From Bacteroidota bacterium (GTDB lineage Bacteria > Bacteroidota > Bacteroidia > Bacteroidales > VadinHA17): 5,621 bases of DNA. The DNA is taken from positions 1 through 5,621 of the forward strand of contig JADFUQ010000058.1 in the NCBI GenBank assembly GCA_015222065.1. Reading direction: 5' to 3'. The position numbers and the translations under genes were made by a program. Of this stretch, positions 1 to 5,537 are shown piece after piece. The notes under the pieces were generated by a model that was not told the DNA's origin, made no database searches, and saw only the letters and a program-made list of their open reading frames with translations. How positions within the stretch are numbered: position 1 is the stretch's first letter; every line of letters starts with the position of its first letter.

Positions 1-509
1 TATGGCAGTATAAGATTATAGAGCGGTGACTTAAGCGGGATTGACTGAAAACCATTATTCAGCAATATCCTTCTTGCTTCCATACATTGTTCATGGGGTA
101 TAAGGATATCAATATCGTTCATCTGCCTTAACCCTGTATTGCCATAAACAGACAGGTCAAGAGCCATCCCTTTAAGCAATACCGTTTTTATTTTTTTCTG
201 CTTAAAAAGCTTCAGTACTTGTTCAATAGTTTTATAAAGGAATGTGTTACGCCCAAGGCTTTTCATCCTGCTGTTTGCAAGGAATGTCATTTTCTCTTCA
301 GGCAGCAGGTCACTGGCGCCTGTCTCTTTCAGATTATGGTAAACCAGTGCTATAATGCCGTGTTCATTAGCCAGATAGGCAAACTTGTCAATATCTGTTA
401 TCTTTTTTACCAGTACATGGATATTTTTCTTCTGCTTTTCGCTGAAGGAGAGACGGCAGAGAGATATCAGCAATTGCTCTTCAGGTGATATATCGGCAAA
501 CAGACTCAT
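1..509 (-). CDS. Nucleotidyltransferase family protein (NTP_transf_5-like), 3' end beyond window
   Basis: The first 169 codons of a nucleotidyltransferase of the NTP_transf_5 type are visible; the frame is open to the window edge, so the C-terminal part is missing. The N-terminal helical part (residues 8-60) has the family's look: PEEQLLISLCRL, then a segment ending in HGIIALVYHNL. The catalytic signature follows at residues 110-136: LLKGMAL, a conserved Tyr122, GLRQM, then NDIDIL with Asp132 and Asp134 as the likely metal-binding pair. The family should transfer a nucleotidyl group, but the acceptor is unknown. The ATG at 509-507 overlaps the ABC transporter stop as ATGA, with a weak GGA about 9 bases upstream, so translation is probably coupled. 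Family members occur in some kinase-containing lasso-peptide clusters, which fits the rest of this operon. The family call is good; the role is inferred. Confidence 0.87.
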   Translation of the reverse strand, partial: MSLFADISPEEQLLISLCRLSFSEKQKKNIHVLVKKITDIDKFAYLANEHGIIALVYHNLKETGASDLLPEEKMTFLANSRMKSLGRNTFLYKTIEQVLKLFKQKKIKTVLLKGMALDLSVYGNTGLRQMNDIDILIPHEQCMEARRILLNNGFQSIPLKSPLYNLILP

Positions 510-2308
510 AATTTGTATCCGCTGCTTTGCTTGGTGTACATCTCACTGTAAATACCACCGGTTTTCATCAGCTTTTCATGTGTCCCTTCCTCAACTATCT
601 TTCCATTATCGAGCACCAGTATCCTGTCGGCCAGATTGACATTTGAAAAACGGTGACTGATAAGTATTGATGTCCTGCCGCAGGTTATCTCTTTGAACCT
701 GTTGAACAGCTCATATTCAGTTGAGGCATCAAGGGCGCTTGTCGGTTCGTCGAGTATCAGCACAGGAGCATCCCTGTAAAGGGCACGTGCCATTGCTATC
801 TTCTGCCATTCGCCCCAGCTAAGCTCCCGACTGTCATCAAAGAGTCTGCCGATAACCGTATCATACCCTTTGGGCAGTGCCTCTATCAATTCGTCTATGC
901 CTGTTTGTGATGCCGACGTTTTTATTCTATCATTATTTTGAGGTGTGAAGATATCCCCCATCCAAATATTATCACCCGCACTGAGATTATATAGCATAAA
1001 GTCCTGAAAGATAACAGAGAACAGTCTGCGGTATAAAACAGGGTCCATATGTGTGATATTTTTACCATCAAGTGTTATTTTTCCTTCAGCCGGGTCATAC
1101 AATCTGCATAGCAGTCTTACCAGTGTGCTTTTACCTGCACCATTAACTCCTACCAGCGCTATCGTTTCACCCTTCCTGATCTCAAGATTAAGGTTTTTGA
1201 GCAGTGGTTCACCGGTCCCGGGGTATGAGAAAGAGAGATTGTTTATTTTAATATTGTTACTGAGACTGCCCGGTTCAATAACAGGAGGTACAGCAACGAT
1301 CTGCTCTTTAAGATTAAGAAACTCGAAGGTATCGCCAATAAAAAGGTTATCTTCATACAGACCTGCCAGCGATGAGAAGACATCTTTAATATATACCATT
1401 CCCTGCCTGAAGGCAACTAGGTACATTGCCATATCGCCAACCGATATTTGTGAACTGACTGTTTCTTTAGCGATATACCCGAGTGCTAAAAGAAATGCTG
1501 CAGCTTTGAATATGCCGGTAATAAGCTCAATGGATGTTCTCTTACGTATGATGCCTATCTCTTCTTCTTTTAACTTATTGAAGTTTTTGTTAAAGAGATT
1601 AGTGAAATAATCACCCAGTCCGAACAAGCGTAACTCTCTTGATGGCCTGTCGCCTGTAAGCAGCCATTTGAAGTATGCTGTTTTTCTTGCGGCAGGTGTC
1701 TGTTCACGTTTAAAATTATACAGCACCCCGGCATAATGCAGACGGAGCCATATTCCCGGTATGTTGGCTGCCAAAAGAATTATTACTATTACCCAGTGCA
1801 GATAAAAAAGGAGTCCGGCCATAAGCAAAAGTGATAACAATCCCCTGGCAATAGAAATAAGATTATTGACGATAGTATTTGGTCTGTATGGTGCTTCGCG
1901 TGCTGCACGAGCGAGTGAATCGTAATATTCGGGATTTTCGAAGTGTTGAAGATCAAGCTGTATTGACTTGGAATGAAGCAGGTTATGCATATGCGACTCA
2001 AGGCGGTACGACTGTTTATTACGCACCAGGTTACCGAGACTTGTTGCTGCCTCATCGAGGAATATTGTTATTACTACAGCAAGAATATACCAGATTATCA
2101 AGTTACTATTTACATCACCGCTCTGCCCTGCTGCCATAGTAATACCATCAACAAGCTGCTTAATAAGATATACAAGTATTAGTGGGAATATGCTTCGTAC
2201 AACGGAGATAAAGATGTTGGCTGTAGCCCAGCTGGGAGCGCTTGCCCAGACAAGGTTGATTGCCTTCCAGAAGAGTGTTTTTTTAATACTATGGAATAGG
2301 TTACTCAC
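506..2308 (-). CDS. ABC transporter, fused permease and ATPase (peptide-exporter type)
   Basis: A 600-residue half-transporter that should work as a homodimer in the inner membrane. The transmembrane domain covers about residues 20-320, with hydrophobic segments near 29-50, 68-86, 155-185 and 262-281. The ATPase domain covers about 350-590. It shows Walker A GVNGAGKST (387-395), the Q-loop Gln435 in VIFQDFMLY, the signature ELSWGEWQK (495-503, a variant of LSGGQ), Walker B VLILDE (516-521) and the H-loop His552 in LISHR. No N-terminal C39 peptidase domain is present, so any leader removal must be done elsewhere; the adjacent S24/S26-like peptidase is a candidate. The start is GTG: no in-frame ATG lies between it and the upstream in-frame stop, and the next Met (residue 58) is inside the first helices. 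It begins 19 bp after the peptidase stop and overlaps the nucleotidyltransferase start by 4 bp. Multidrug or lipid export cannot be excluded; RiPP export is inferred from context. Confidence 0.93.
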   Translation of the reverse strand: MSNLFHSIKKTLFWKAINLVWASAPSWATANIFISVVRSIFPLILVYLIKQLVDGITMAAGQSGDVNSNLIIWYILAVVITIFLDEAATSLGNLVRNKQSYRLESHMHNLLHSKSIQLDLQHFENPEYYDSLARAAREAPYRPNTIVNNLISIARGLLSLLLMAGLLFYLHWVIVIILLAANIPGIWLRLHYAGVLYNFKREQTPAARKTAYFKWLLTGDRPSRELRLFGLGDYFTNLFNKNFNKLKEEEIGIIRKRTSIELITGIFKAAAFLLALGYIAKETVSSQISVGDMAMYLVAFRQGMVYIKDVFSSLAGLYEDNLFIGDTFEFLNLKEQIVAVPPVIEPGSLSNNIKINNLSFSYPGTGEPLLKNLNLEIRKGETIALVGVNGAGKSTLVRLLCRLYDPAEGKITLDGKNITHMDPVLYRRLFSVIFQDFMLYNLSAGDNIWMGDIFTPQNNDRIKTSASQTGIDELIEALPKGYDTVIGRLFDDSRELSWGEWQKIAMARALYRDAPVLILDEPTSALDASTEYELFNRFKEITCGRTSILISHRFSNVNLADRILVLDNGKIVEEGTHEKLMKTGGIYSEMYTKQSSGYKL

Positions 2309-2327
2309 AAATGTAAAAGTACAAATT

Positions 2328-2786
2328 TCACGAATTAAAACGAATTATGGGAAGGAGTTTGTTAAACAAGTGAATGAGCCTGACTGTGAGGCGGTTACGT
2401 CGGTAATGTATTTTGCTGCGTTTTGGCCGGATTTCACCTCTTTTTGTTTCAATAGTAGTGACCACACCGGTTATTTTATCTGCTGTAATTGGTTTATCTT
2501 CATTCATACTACTGTCGCCTCGGGTGATATAGAAAATATTATCATCCTGATGGCGGATATCTGTCAGCCGGTGTAATACAAAATCGGAATCTCTCCTAAA
2601 AACTACAATATCACCCGTAGTGATGTTTGACTGGTTATTGACAGGAGCGATAATAACAATGTCACCGGGACGTATTGCAGGAAACATACTATAACCGGCC
2701 GGTTTAATTCGCAACGACTTACCCTCTGACAGAAGACTCAAGCTTACCTCTTTAAGAAAAATATTATCTGATTTGTTATTTTTCAT
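2328..2786 (-). CDS. S24/S26 family (signal peptidase-like) serine peptidase, soluble
   Basis: A 152-residue protein with the signal-peptidase fold signatures. The nucleophile box is GYSMFPAIRPGDIV, with Ser33 followed by Pro36 and Gly41-Asp42. Next come TGDIVVFRR (57-65), LHRL with His72, and RGDSSMNEDKP (89-99). The His in the LHR motif occupies the place of the general-base Lys of classical bacterial signal peptidase I, so the pair looks like the Ser-His dyad of SipW and Sec11 enzymes. Unlike those, there is no N-terminal membrane anchor. The C-terminus is basic and amphipathic (residues 120-150) and may sit on the membrane. The start overlaps the end of the kinase gene by 11 bp; no SD is evident. 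In this operon it may remove a leader from a peptide substrate. A LexA-like regulator is less likely because no helix-turn-helix domain is present. The fold call is firm; the substrate is unknown. Confidence 0.88.
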   Translation of the reverse strand: MKNNKSDNIFLKEVSLSLLSEGKSLRIKPAGYSMFPAIRPGDIVIIAPVNNQSNITTGDIVVFRRDSDFVLHRLTDIRHQDDNIFYITRGDSSMNEDKPITADKITGVVTTIETKRGEIRPKRSKIHYRRNRLTVRLIHLFNKLLPIIRFNS

Positions 2787-3666
2787 TTTTAAGAATATAT
2801 GATATTACACTCTTATCCGGTTTGAAAAAGAGGCGGCGGATATCTGTTTCGGATGTTAGTTTAACAAGTACTTCAGTCAGCGATTCAATTATTGAAGGGT
2901 CCCACAGATGCTGAATACAGTTCGCCATTACAAGCGAAAGAGCCTCACTTTTTCCTGTCGGGACAATAGAGTTAGCAGTGCCATGATCGATAAGGAATAT
3001 CTTGTCAACAGGTGACGACCGCGGTGTCTCGTTATTATATACCGGTGTGTTATACATAACAAAACGGTCGTAAATATTTCTGATAATAAGTCTGTCATCA
3101 TGGATTACCGTGGCACCTGCCTCATCCCACAACCGGGCAATAGTAGTTTTTCCTTTCCCCGAAACACCGGCAAAAAGATATCCCCTGTTATTTATACTGA
3201 CCCCGGAGCCATGAATAAAAATATCACCCGACCTTACGGTTAGATAATATAGCAGCAGACCGTCAAGAGGGTACTCAAGCGGATCTCTTTTTTTTTCTGC
3301 ACCGCTGATATAGAGATCCCATTCTTTTGCACCGGCATTCATTCTCAGGCAGGCTTTCCTGTTTTTTTTCCCAAATGGCAGGATAGTATCAATTAATATA
3401 TCGTTTTTGCTTTTATAAACTGTCCAGAACTCATCATTGATTTTTACTTTTCTATTTTCAGTCTCTATAATATACGGGGCATGAAACACCCTGACAGCTT
3501 TTTCTTCAGGTTTAGGAATACCGGAATGTACACGGACTGTAATATCGGCATTCCCGCTGCAGGAGTAAAAATGGCTATACTTTTTTTTCAAGAAAAGGTC
3601 AGTTTCAGGACCGCTCGAAACAAACCGGATATCATAGTTTGCAATATTCAGGTTAAAACTCTTCAT
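2776..3666 (-). CDS. HPr-kinase-like P-loop serine kinase, PqqD-associated
   Basis: A 296-residue protein related to the C-terminal kinase domain of HPr kinase/phosphorylase. Residues 1-145 form a family-specific N-terminal part. The kinase core starts at IHGSGVSI, where His152 matches the conserved HG of HprK. Walker A is GVSGKGKTT (167-175), followed by VIHDDRLIIR with Asp190-Asp191, matching the HprK DD motif. The tail near 268-292 (VLVKLTSETDIRRLFFKPD) is typical of these homologues. It lacks the N-terminal domain of true HprK, and no HPr gene is nearby, so catabolite control is unlikely. Homologues in paeninodin-type lasso clusters phosphorylate the precursor's C-terminal residue, which makes a peptide a reasonable substrate; that is inference. 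The ATG overlaps the PqqD-like stop as ATGA. The gene holds three long A runs on its coding strand (at 3288-3296, 3362-3369 and 3581-3588). Confidence 0.85.
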   Translation of the reverse strand: MKSFNLNIANYDIRFVSSGPETDLFLKKKYSHFYSCSGNADITVRVHSGIPKPEEKAVRVFHAPYIIETENRKVKINDEFWTVYKSKNDILIDTILPFGKKNRKACLRMNAGAKEWDLYISGAEKKRDPLEYPLDGLLLYYLTVRSGDIFIHGSGVSINNRGYLFAGVSGKGKTTIARLWDEAGATVIHDDRLIIRNIYDRFVMYNTPVYNNETPRSSPVDKIFLIDHGTANSIVPTGKSEALSLVMANCIQHLWDPSIIESLTEVLVKLTSETDIRRLFFKPDKSVISYILKNEK

Positions 3667-3950
3667 CCGGTGATAATAAGAAATTTTTCCATTTCAGTAA
3701 CAAAGGTAAGAAGATCATTTTTTGCTGTTTCAGCATCCACGTCAAATTCACTCTGCATGCAGCTAATAATTTCTGCAAGGCTTGATTTACCATCTAATCT
3801 TTCCCATATAAAGGCACCTGTTTCGTTCAGTGTATAGACACTATCCATATCTGCAATGTTATTACTGACAGGCACCAGGACATATTCATCACCCGTTTTC
3901 CTCGGAACAATACCGGGAGACGGTGTAACAATAGAGTTAAGATCAATCAT
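3663..3950 (-). CDS. PqqD-like peptide-recognition (RRE) protein
   Basis: A 95-residue PqqD-family protein and first gene of the five-gene operon. The family pattern is visible along its length: an Arg18 and GDEYVLVPV strand (20-28), YTLNETGAFIWERLDG (39-54), SLAEIISCM (57-65), FDVD (69-72) and a terminal helix and strand LLTFVTEMEKFLII. Free-standing PqqD proteins are winged-helix RiPP recognition elements that hold the leader of a precursor peptide and deliver it to a modifying enzyme. Here the neighbouring enzyme is the HprK-like kinase, whose ATG overlaps this stop, so the two probably act together. The ATG at 3950 is the first start after an in-frame TGA 18 bp upstream. There is no SD, as is usual in Bacteroidota. 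No radical SAM gene, the classic PqqD partner, is present in the window. Confidence 0.87.
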   Translation of the reverse strand: MIDLNSIVTPSPGIVPRKTGDEYVLVPVSNNIADMDSVYTLNETGAFIWERLDGKSSLAEIISCMQSEFDVDAETAKNDLLTFVTEMEKFLIITG

Positions 3951-3969
3951 ATTTAATGTATCTGAATTT

Positions 3970-3977
3970 CAAAATTA
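3970..3977 (-). promoter_or_regulatory. Alternative -7 element close to the PqqD-like gene
   Basis: The minus strand reads TAATTTTG, which fits TAnnTTTG and lies 19 bp upstream of the PqqD-like ATG. It would give a leader of only about a dozen bases. The sequence is AT-rich and no clear -33 TTTG stands at the right distance, so this may be chance. Confidence 0.25.
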
Positions 3978-4031
3978 TTCATTGATATTTACAGAGTTAT
4001 ATCATTTTAATAATCATTCTCGTATTAAAGG

Positions 4032-4048
4032 CTTAGGCTGAGGCTAAG
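4032..4048. repeat. Small inverted repeat in the operon leader
   Basis: CTTAG and CTAAG arms flank a 7-base GC-rich centre (GCTGAGG), and AGGCT occurs twice within the same stretch. It stands out from the AT-rich surroundings and lies between the distal minus-strand -7 element and the PqqD-like gene. It could be an operator or a weak hairpin in the 5' leader. A 5-bp stem without a T run is too weak to call a terminator. Confidence 0.3.
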
Positions 4049-4124
4049 GAATTTAACTGCTCATTTTAAACTTATTAAATTCAATTTGTCTTTACGAAGC
4101 TATATTCATTATTTCATATTTTTT

Positions 4125-4132
4125 CAAAGGTA
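4125..4132 (-). promoter_or_regulatory. Candidate Bacteroidota -7 element for the PqqD-like operon
   Basis: The minus strand reads TACCTTTG, a full match to the Bacteroidota primary sigma -7 consensus TAnnTTTG. Transcription would begin near 4118 and leave a leader of roughly 170 bases before the PqqD-like ATG. No good TTTG -33 box is seen upstream; that position falls at the edge of the TGAG repeat, so an activator may be needed. Confidence 0.4.
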
Positions 4133-4154
4133 GGAAAATTGTAGTAAAAGTTAG

Positions 4155-4189
4155 TTGAGTGAGGTAAGTAGGTGAGTGAGGTGAGTGAG
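4155..4189. repeat. Imperfect 9-bp tandem array (GTGAGTGAG units) between divergent promoters
   Basis: Two perfect, adjacent GTGAGTGAG units (4172-4180 and 4181-4189) are preceded by a degenerate 8-base unit GTAAGTAG (4164-4171) and by TTGAGTGAG (4155-4163), which differs at one base. The array shows strong purine bias on the plus strand. It is centred at about 4172, almost exactly midway between the two divergent -7 elements. It could be a set of binding sites for a shared regulator, or a slippage-prone short repeat that changes promoter spacing. Confidence 0.7.
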
Positions 4190-4206
4190 TTTTCACAAAA
4201 AAACCT

Positions 4207-4214
4207 TATCTTTG
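4207..4214 (+). promoter_or_regulatory. Bacteroidota -7 element for the small membrane protein gene
   Basis: TATCTTTG matches TAnnTTTG exactly and is placed so that transcription would start near 4220, about 20 bases before the ATG at 4240. The -33 position falls in the end of the TGAG repeat and shows no clear TTTG. This is the best promoter candidate in the window. Confidence 0.55.
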
Positions 4215-4239
4215 CTTTACCCAAAAAACGGGCATTAAC

Positions 4240-4455
4240 ATGTTTATTAAGTTGTTTCTGATAACAGTTGTAGTTGTAGCAGTTTCTTTTCTTGCTATGG
4301 GAATTTCTATTTTTTTTAAGAAAAACGGTAAATTCCCCTCTTTTGAGATTGGGAAAAACAAAGAGATGAGAAAACTTGGGATCACATGTGCGAAACATGA
4401 TGAATTAAAATACCATAACCACCTTAAAAAAGGGAAACCTTGCGATTGCAGCTAA
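4240..4455 (+). CDS. Small single-helix membrane protein, possible NqrM-like Na+-NQR assembly factor
   Basis: A 71-residue protein with one N-terminal transmembrane helix (about residues 4-26), then a basic stretch KKNGKFP (27-33), GKNKEMRKLGITC (38-50) and a terminal PCDC. Its cysteines are 50, 68 and 70. The only plus-strand gene here, it has its own TAnnTTTG element and sits next to apbE and nqrF. NqrM (DUF539), which helps insert iron into Na+-NQR, is likewise a short one-helix protein with a few cysteines, including CDC, and is usually encoded beside apbE in nqr loci. The cysteine spacing here differs, so homology is not proven. The KKNGKFP to LGITC block is, from memory, a recurring pattern of small Bacteroidota membrane proteins. 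That it is a real gene seems likely; the function is inferred. Confidence 0.75.
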   Translation: MFIKLFLITVVVVAVSFLAMGISIFFKKNGKFPSFEIGKNKEMRKLGITCAKHDELKYHNHLKKGKPCDCS

Positions 4456-4462
4456 TCGTTTA
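4443..4462. terminator. Weak hairpin at the convergent gene ends
   Basis: CGATT (4443-4447) pairs with AATCG (4454-4458), forming a short hairpin over the stop of the small gene, next to the apbE stop. On the plus strand it is followed by TTTAG; on the minus strand it is followed by AAGGTTTCCCTTTTTT, a second 4-bp stem with a T run. It may serve as a poor bidirectional terminator, but both stems are too weak to be sure. Confidence 0.28.
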
Positions 4463-4463
4463 G

Positions 4464-5513
4464 TTATTCCTGTACCTCAACAATTATTTCCCTGAAGGCA
4501 TCAGTAAATTCAGTGCAGAAGTCACCTTTGTCATCCGAATAAATGAAATAGGCTTCAATTCCGTCAAGTTTTTTTACAAGCTTTATTGATTTTTCCAATC
4601 CTATTATCATAAAGGCAGTGGCAAACGCATCTGCCGACATGCAATCCGGGGCTGTAACAGTTACACTCAAAAGGTTATGTCTGACAGGATAACCGGTTTT
4701 AGGATCTATTGAATGAGAATATTTCACCCCGTTTTCCTCGAAAAACTTCCTGTAGTTCCCCGAGGTAGCCATGGAATTATCTTCAAGAGTGAGGATCACC
4801 TGTAGATCCTGACCGGGAATAAAGTTATTATCATAAGGCTTATCCACCCCCACTTTCCAGGGAGTTCCCTTTTTTTTAGTACCGGCAGCACTAATCTCTC
4901 CTCCAATCTCAACCAGATAATTTTTAATTCCTTTATCACGTAGAAAACCGGCAACTATATCAACAGAATATCCCTGGGCAATAGCATTGACATCTAATTT
5001 TACTCCGGGTTCACTTTTTATCACCCTTTCCTTTTCTATTCGCACTTTTTCCATACCTACGAATTGGATAAGGCTGTCTATCAAAGCACTATCAATTTTC
5101 TCACGTAGTTCAGTACCAAAACCCCAGGCATTTACAAGCGGACCTACAGTAATATCAAAAGCACCGTTACTTAATTCATTAACTTCTTTCGCTTTATTAA
5201 ATACTTTCCTGAACAGACTATCTACCTTTACATCTTTATCATTATTATTTATTCGGGATATCACTGACCCGGGAAGATATACGGAAAGCGACCGGTCGAA
5301 TTCCATCAACAGCGAATCTATTTCTTCCTGGTAATCATGTATGTTACTATTCAGGAAAAATCCCAGTGAATATGGCTGTTTGTAAACAATATGATAGGTT
5401 GTACCCTGTGTAAATCCATCCAGTATAAGGAGCTCGTTCTTCTTATAATTCAGATATGACAACAGTAGCAATATCAGAAAGGCAATAATAATGTATATGG
5501 TTCTCTTGTTCAT
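4464..5513 (-). CDS. apbE: FAD:protein FMN transferase (ApbE), membrane-anchored
   Basis: ApbE moves FMN from FAD to a Thr or Ser of target proteins outside the cytoplasmic membrane; beside nqrF the expected targets are NqrB and NqrC of Na+-NQR. In the 349-residue form starting at this ATG, residues 6-22 form a membrane anchor. The usual lipobox Cys is absent, so this is a helix-anchored rather than a lipoprotein form. Family motifs follow in order: FDITVGPLVNAWGFG (119-133), DVNAIAQGYSVD (174-185), LVEIGGEISAAG (200-211), ATSGNYRKF (249-257), YSHSIDPKTGYP (265-276) and SADAFATAF (293-301), whose Asp295 and Thr299 are the likely Mg2+ ligands. An in-frame TTG at 5528 lies 7 bases after AGGA and would add five residues; ATG is preferred because NKR then directly precedes the helix. 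The gene is intact and follows nqrF after 24 bp. Confidence 0.94.
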   Translation of the reverse strand: MNKRTIYIIIAFLILLLLSYLNYKKNELLILDGFTQGTTYHIVYKQPYSLGFFLNSNIHDYQEEIDSLLMEFDRSLSVYLPGSVISRINNNDKDVKVDSLFRKVFNKAKEVNELSNGAFDITVGPLVNAWGFGTELREKIDSALIDSLIQFVGMEKVRIEKERVIKSEPGVKLDVNAIAQGYSVDIVAGFLRDKGIKNYLVEIGGEISAAGTKKKGTPWKVGVDKPYDNNFIPGQDLQVILTLEDNSMATSGNYRKFFEENGVKYSHSIDPKTGYPVRHNLLSVTVTAPDCMSADAFATAFMIIGLEKSIKLVKKLDGIEAYFIYSDDKGDFCTEFTDAFREIIVEVQE

Positions 5514-5537
5514 GATTGAAAAATTCAAATCTCTTTC

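Larger units (their letters stand above)
3951..4239. promoter_or_regulatory. Divergent intergenic control region
   Basis: This 289-bp AT-rich region separates the minus-strand PqqD-like operon from the plus-strand small membrane protein gene. It contains candidate -7 elements for both directions, a TGAG-rich repeat array between them, and a small inverted repeat inside the presumed leader of the operon. On the minus strand only very short start-to-stop frames exist (the longest read by eye encodes 9 residues, MNNFEIQIH, ending just before the PqqD-like start), so no credible precursor peptide is encoded here. Confidence 0.6.

Noticed and set aside
219..639. Two plus-strand frames of 84 and 89 codons near the left end
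   Set aside because: They are antisense to the nucleotidyltransferase and the end of the ABC transporter, whose motifs are convincing.
1053..1610. 185-codon plus-strand frame
   Set aside because: It is the antisense shadow of the ABC transporter coding region; the translation is Ser/Leu-rich without motifs.
2328..2786. LexA/CI-type S24 repressor
   Set aside because: No DNA-binding helix-turn-helix domain precedes the peptidase region, and the boxes match signal peptidases of the SipW/Sec11 kind better.
2776..3666. True HPr kinase/phosphorylase (hprK) of carbon catabolite control
   Set aside because: The N-terminal HprK domain is missing, no HPr or PTS gene is nearby, and the gene is coupled to a PqqD-like gene.
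3481..3837. 118-codon plus-strand frame spanning the kinase and PqqD-like genes
   Set aside because: It runs antisense across two clearly identified overlapping genes and has no recognisable domain.
4151..4190. CRISPR array
   Set aside because: The repeated units are 8-9 bp and directly adjacent with no spacers.
4114..4398. 94-codon minus-strand frame opposite the small membrane protein gene
   Set aside because: It lies antisense to the better-supported 4240-4455 gene, its sequence is low-complexity and shaped by the TGAG repeat read backwards, and it shows no family motif.
4987..5334. 115-codon plus-strand frame
   Set aside because: It is antisense to conserved apbE motifs and looks like a composition artefact.
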